The position numbers and the translations under genes are program-made. From assembly GCA_001804815.1 (NCBI GenBank), contig MHBI01000096.1, positions 1 to 62,042 of the forward strand: a stretch of DNA of 62,042 bases, written 5' to 3'. Under the pieces are notes generated by a model. That model saw nothing but the letters and a program-made list of their open reading frames with translations, ran no database searches and was not told where the DNA came from. This document shows, one piece after another, positions 62,013-62,042 of the stretch (position 1 is its first letter; each line of letters begins with the position of its first letter). The DNA is from Lentisphaerae bacterium GWF2_50_93 (GTDB lineage: Bacteria > Verrucomicrobiota > Lentisphaeria > Victivallales > GWF2-50-93).

Positions 62013-62042
62013 GAACTCTTGTTCTTGGATTTTTCTGTTTTT

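Noticed and set aside
1..62042. tRNA, rRNA or riboswitch genes
   Set aside because: I scanned the intergenic stretches for tRNA TPsiC-like blocks, rRNA blocks and known riboswitch cores and recognised none; a covariance-model search would be needed to exclude them fully.

Overview
The window reads as one stretch of chromosome from an anaerobic, polysaccharide-degrading bacterium of the PVC group, most likely Lentisphaerota (inference, not tested). The grounds are two pseudopilin-type proteins with the FTLIELLVVIAIIAILA signature, GntR/LacI hybrid and AraC regulators next to secreted carbohydrate-active proteins, four oxygen-sensitive glycyl radical enzymes (GREs), and very many intergenic palindromic repeats. 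No tRNA, rRNA, CRISPR array, phage or plasmid genes were seen.

Layout. 0.1-0.5 kb: a REP-flanked remnant of a RAYT (REP-associated tyrosine transposase). 0.6-9.4 kb: a surface-polysaccharide cluster, all on the minus strand (O-antigen ligase/polymerase-like protein, secreted carbohydrate-binding protein, three GT4 glycosyltransferases, MurJ-like flippase), interrupted by a Fic protein. 9.5-12.9 kb: an ADP-ribosylglycohydrolase and a secreted SGNH hydrolase. 13.0-16.4 kb: GRE A with a divergent AraC regulator. 16.4-18.8 kb: a scarred segment with an Imm21-like orphan, a TIM-barrel isomerase-like gene, a broken fragment of a GRE-activating enzyme and a 127-bp MITE-like element. 18.8-22.2 kb: a GntR/LacI regulator, a pseudopilin and a lipoprotein glycosidase. 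22.4-32.8 kb: a GRE locus read in the order Fe-alcohol dehydrogenase, IclR regulator, GRE D, GRE C, GRE B, activase. 32.6-33.7 kb: gene debris, including what may be the 5' end of another GRE and the 3' end of a second GH16 gene. 33.8-34.8 kb: a second Fic protein.

35.0-58.5 kb is a carbohydrate-utilisation region. On the minus strand a GntR/LacI regulator, a pseudopilin, three giant exported proteins (1233-1509 aa; propeller-like repeats, an Ig-like domain, an EF-hand-type loop and a terminal CBM9-like domain), a 627-aa propeller, a GH2 beta-mannosidase, an SGNH esterase and a GH16 beta-glucanase follow each other, several with ATGA stop/start overlaps. Divergently, a TIM-barrel glycosidase and a mutarotase-like protein are encoded. 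The set suggests binding and dismantling of an acylated beta-linked polysaccharide. 58.5-61.8 kb holds a secreted protein, a membrane protein, a polysaccharide deacetylase and a FabG-like reductase.

The most striking points are: (1) a 127-bp-class element with terminal inverted repeats that sits in frame inside the signal peptide of the 627-aa propeller, where removing it with one 8-bp flank rebuilds an ordinary signal peptide; (2) three clustered GREs with one activase, one Fe-ADH and a similar ~150-bp element just after two of the GRE stop codons; (3) the operon of giant propeller/EF-hand/CBM9 proteins; (4) several truncated duplicates of genes that are intact elsewhere in the window. All lengths, positions and identities were counted by eye.
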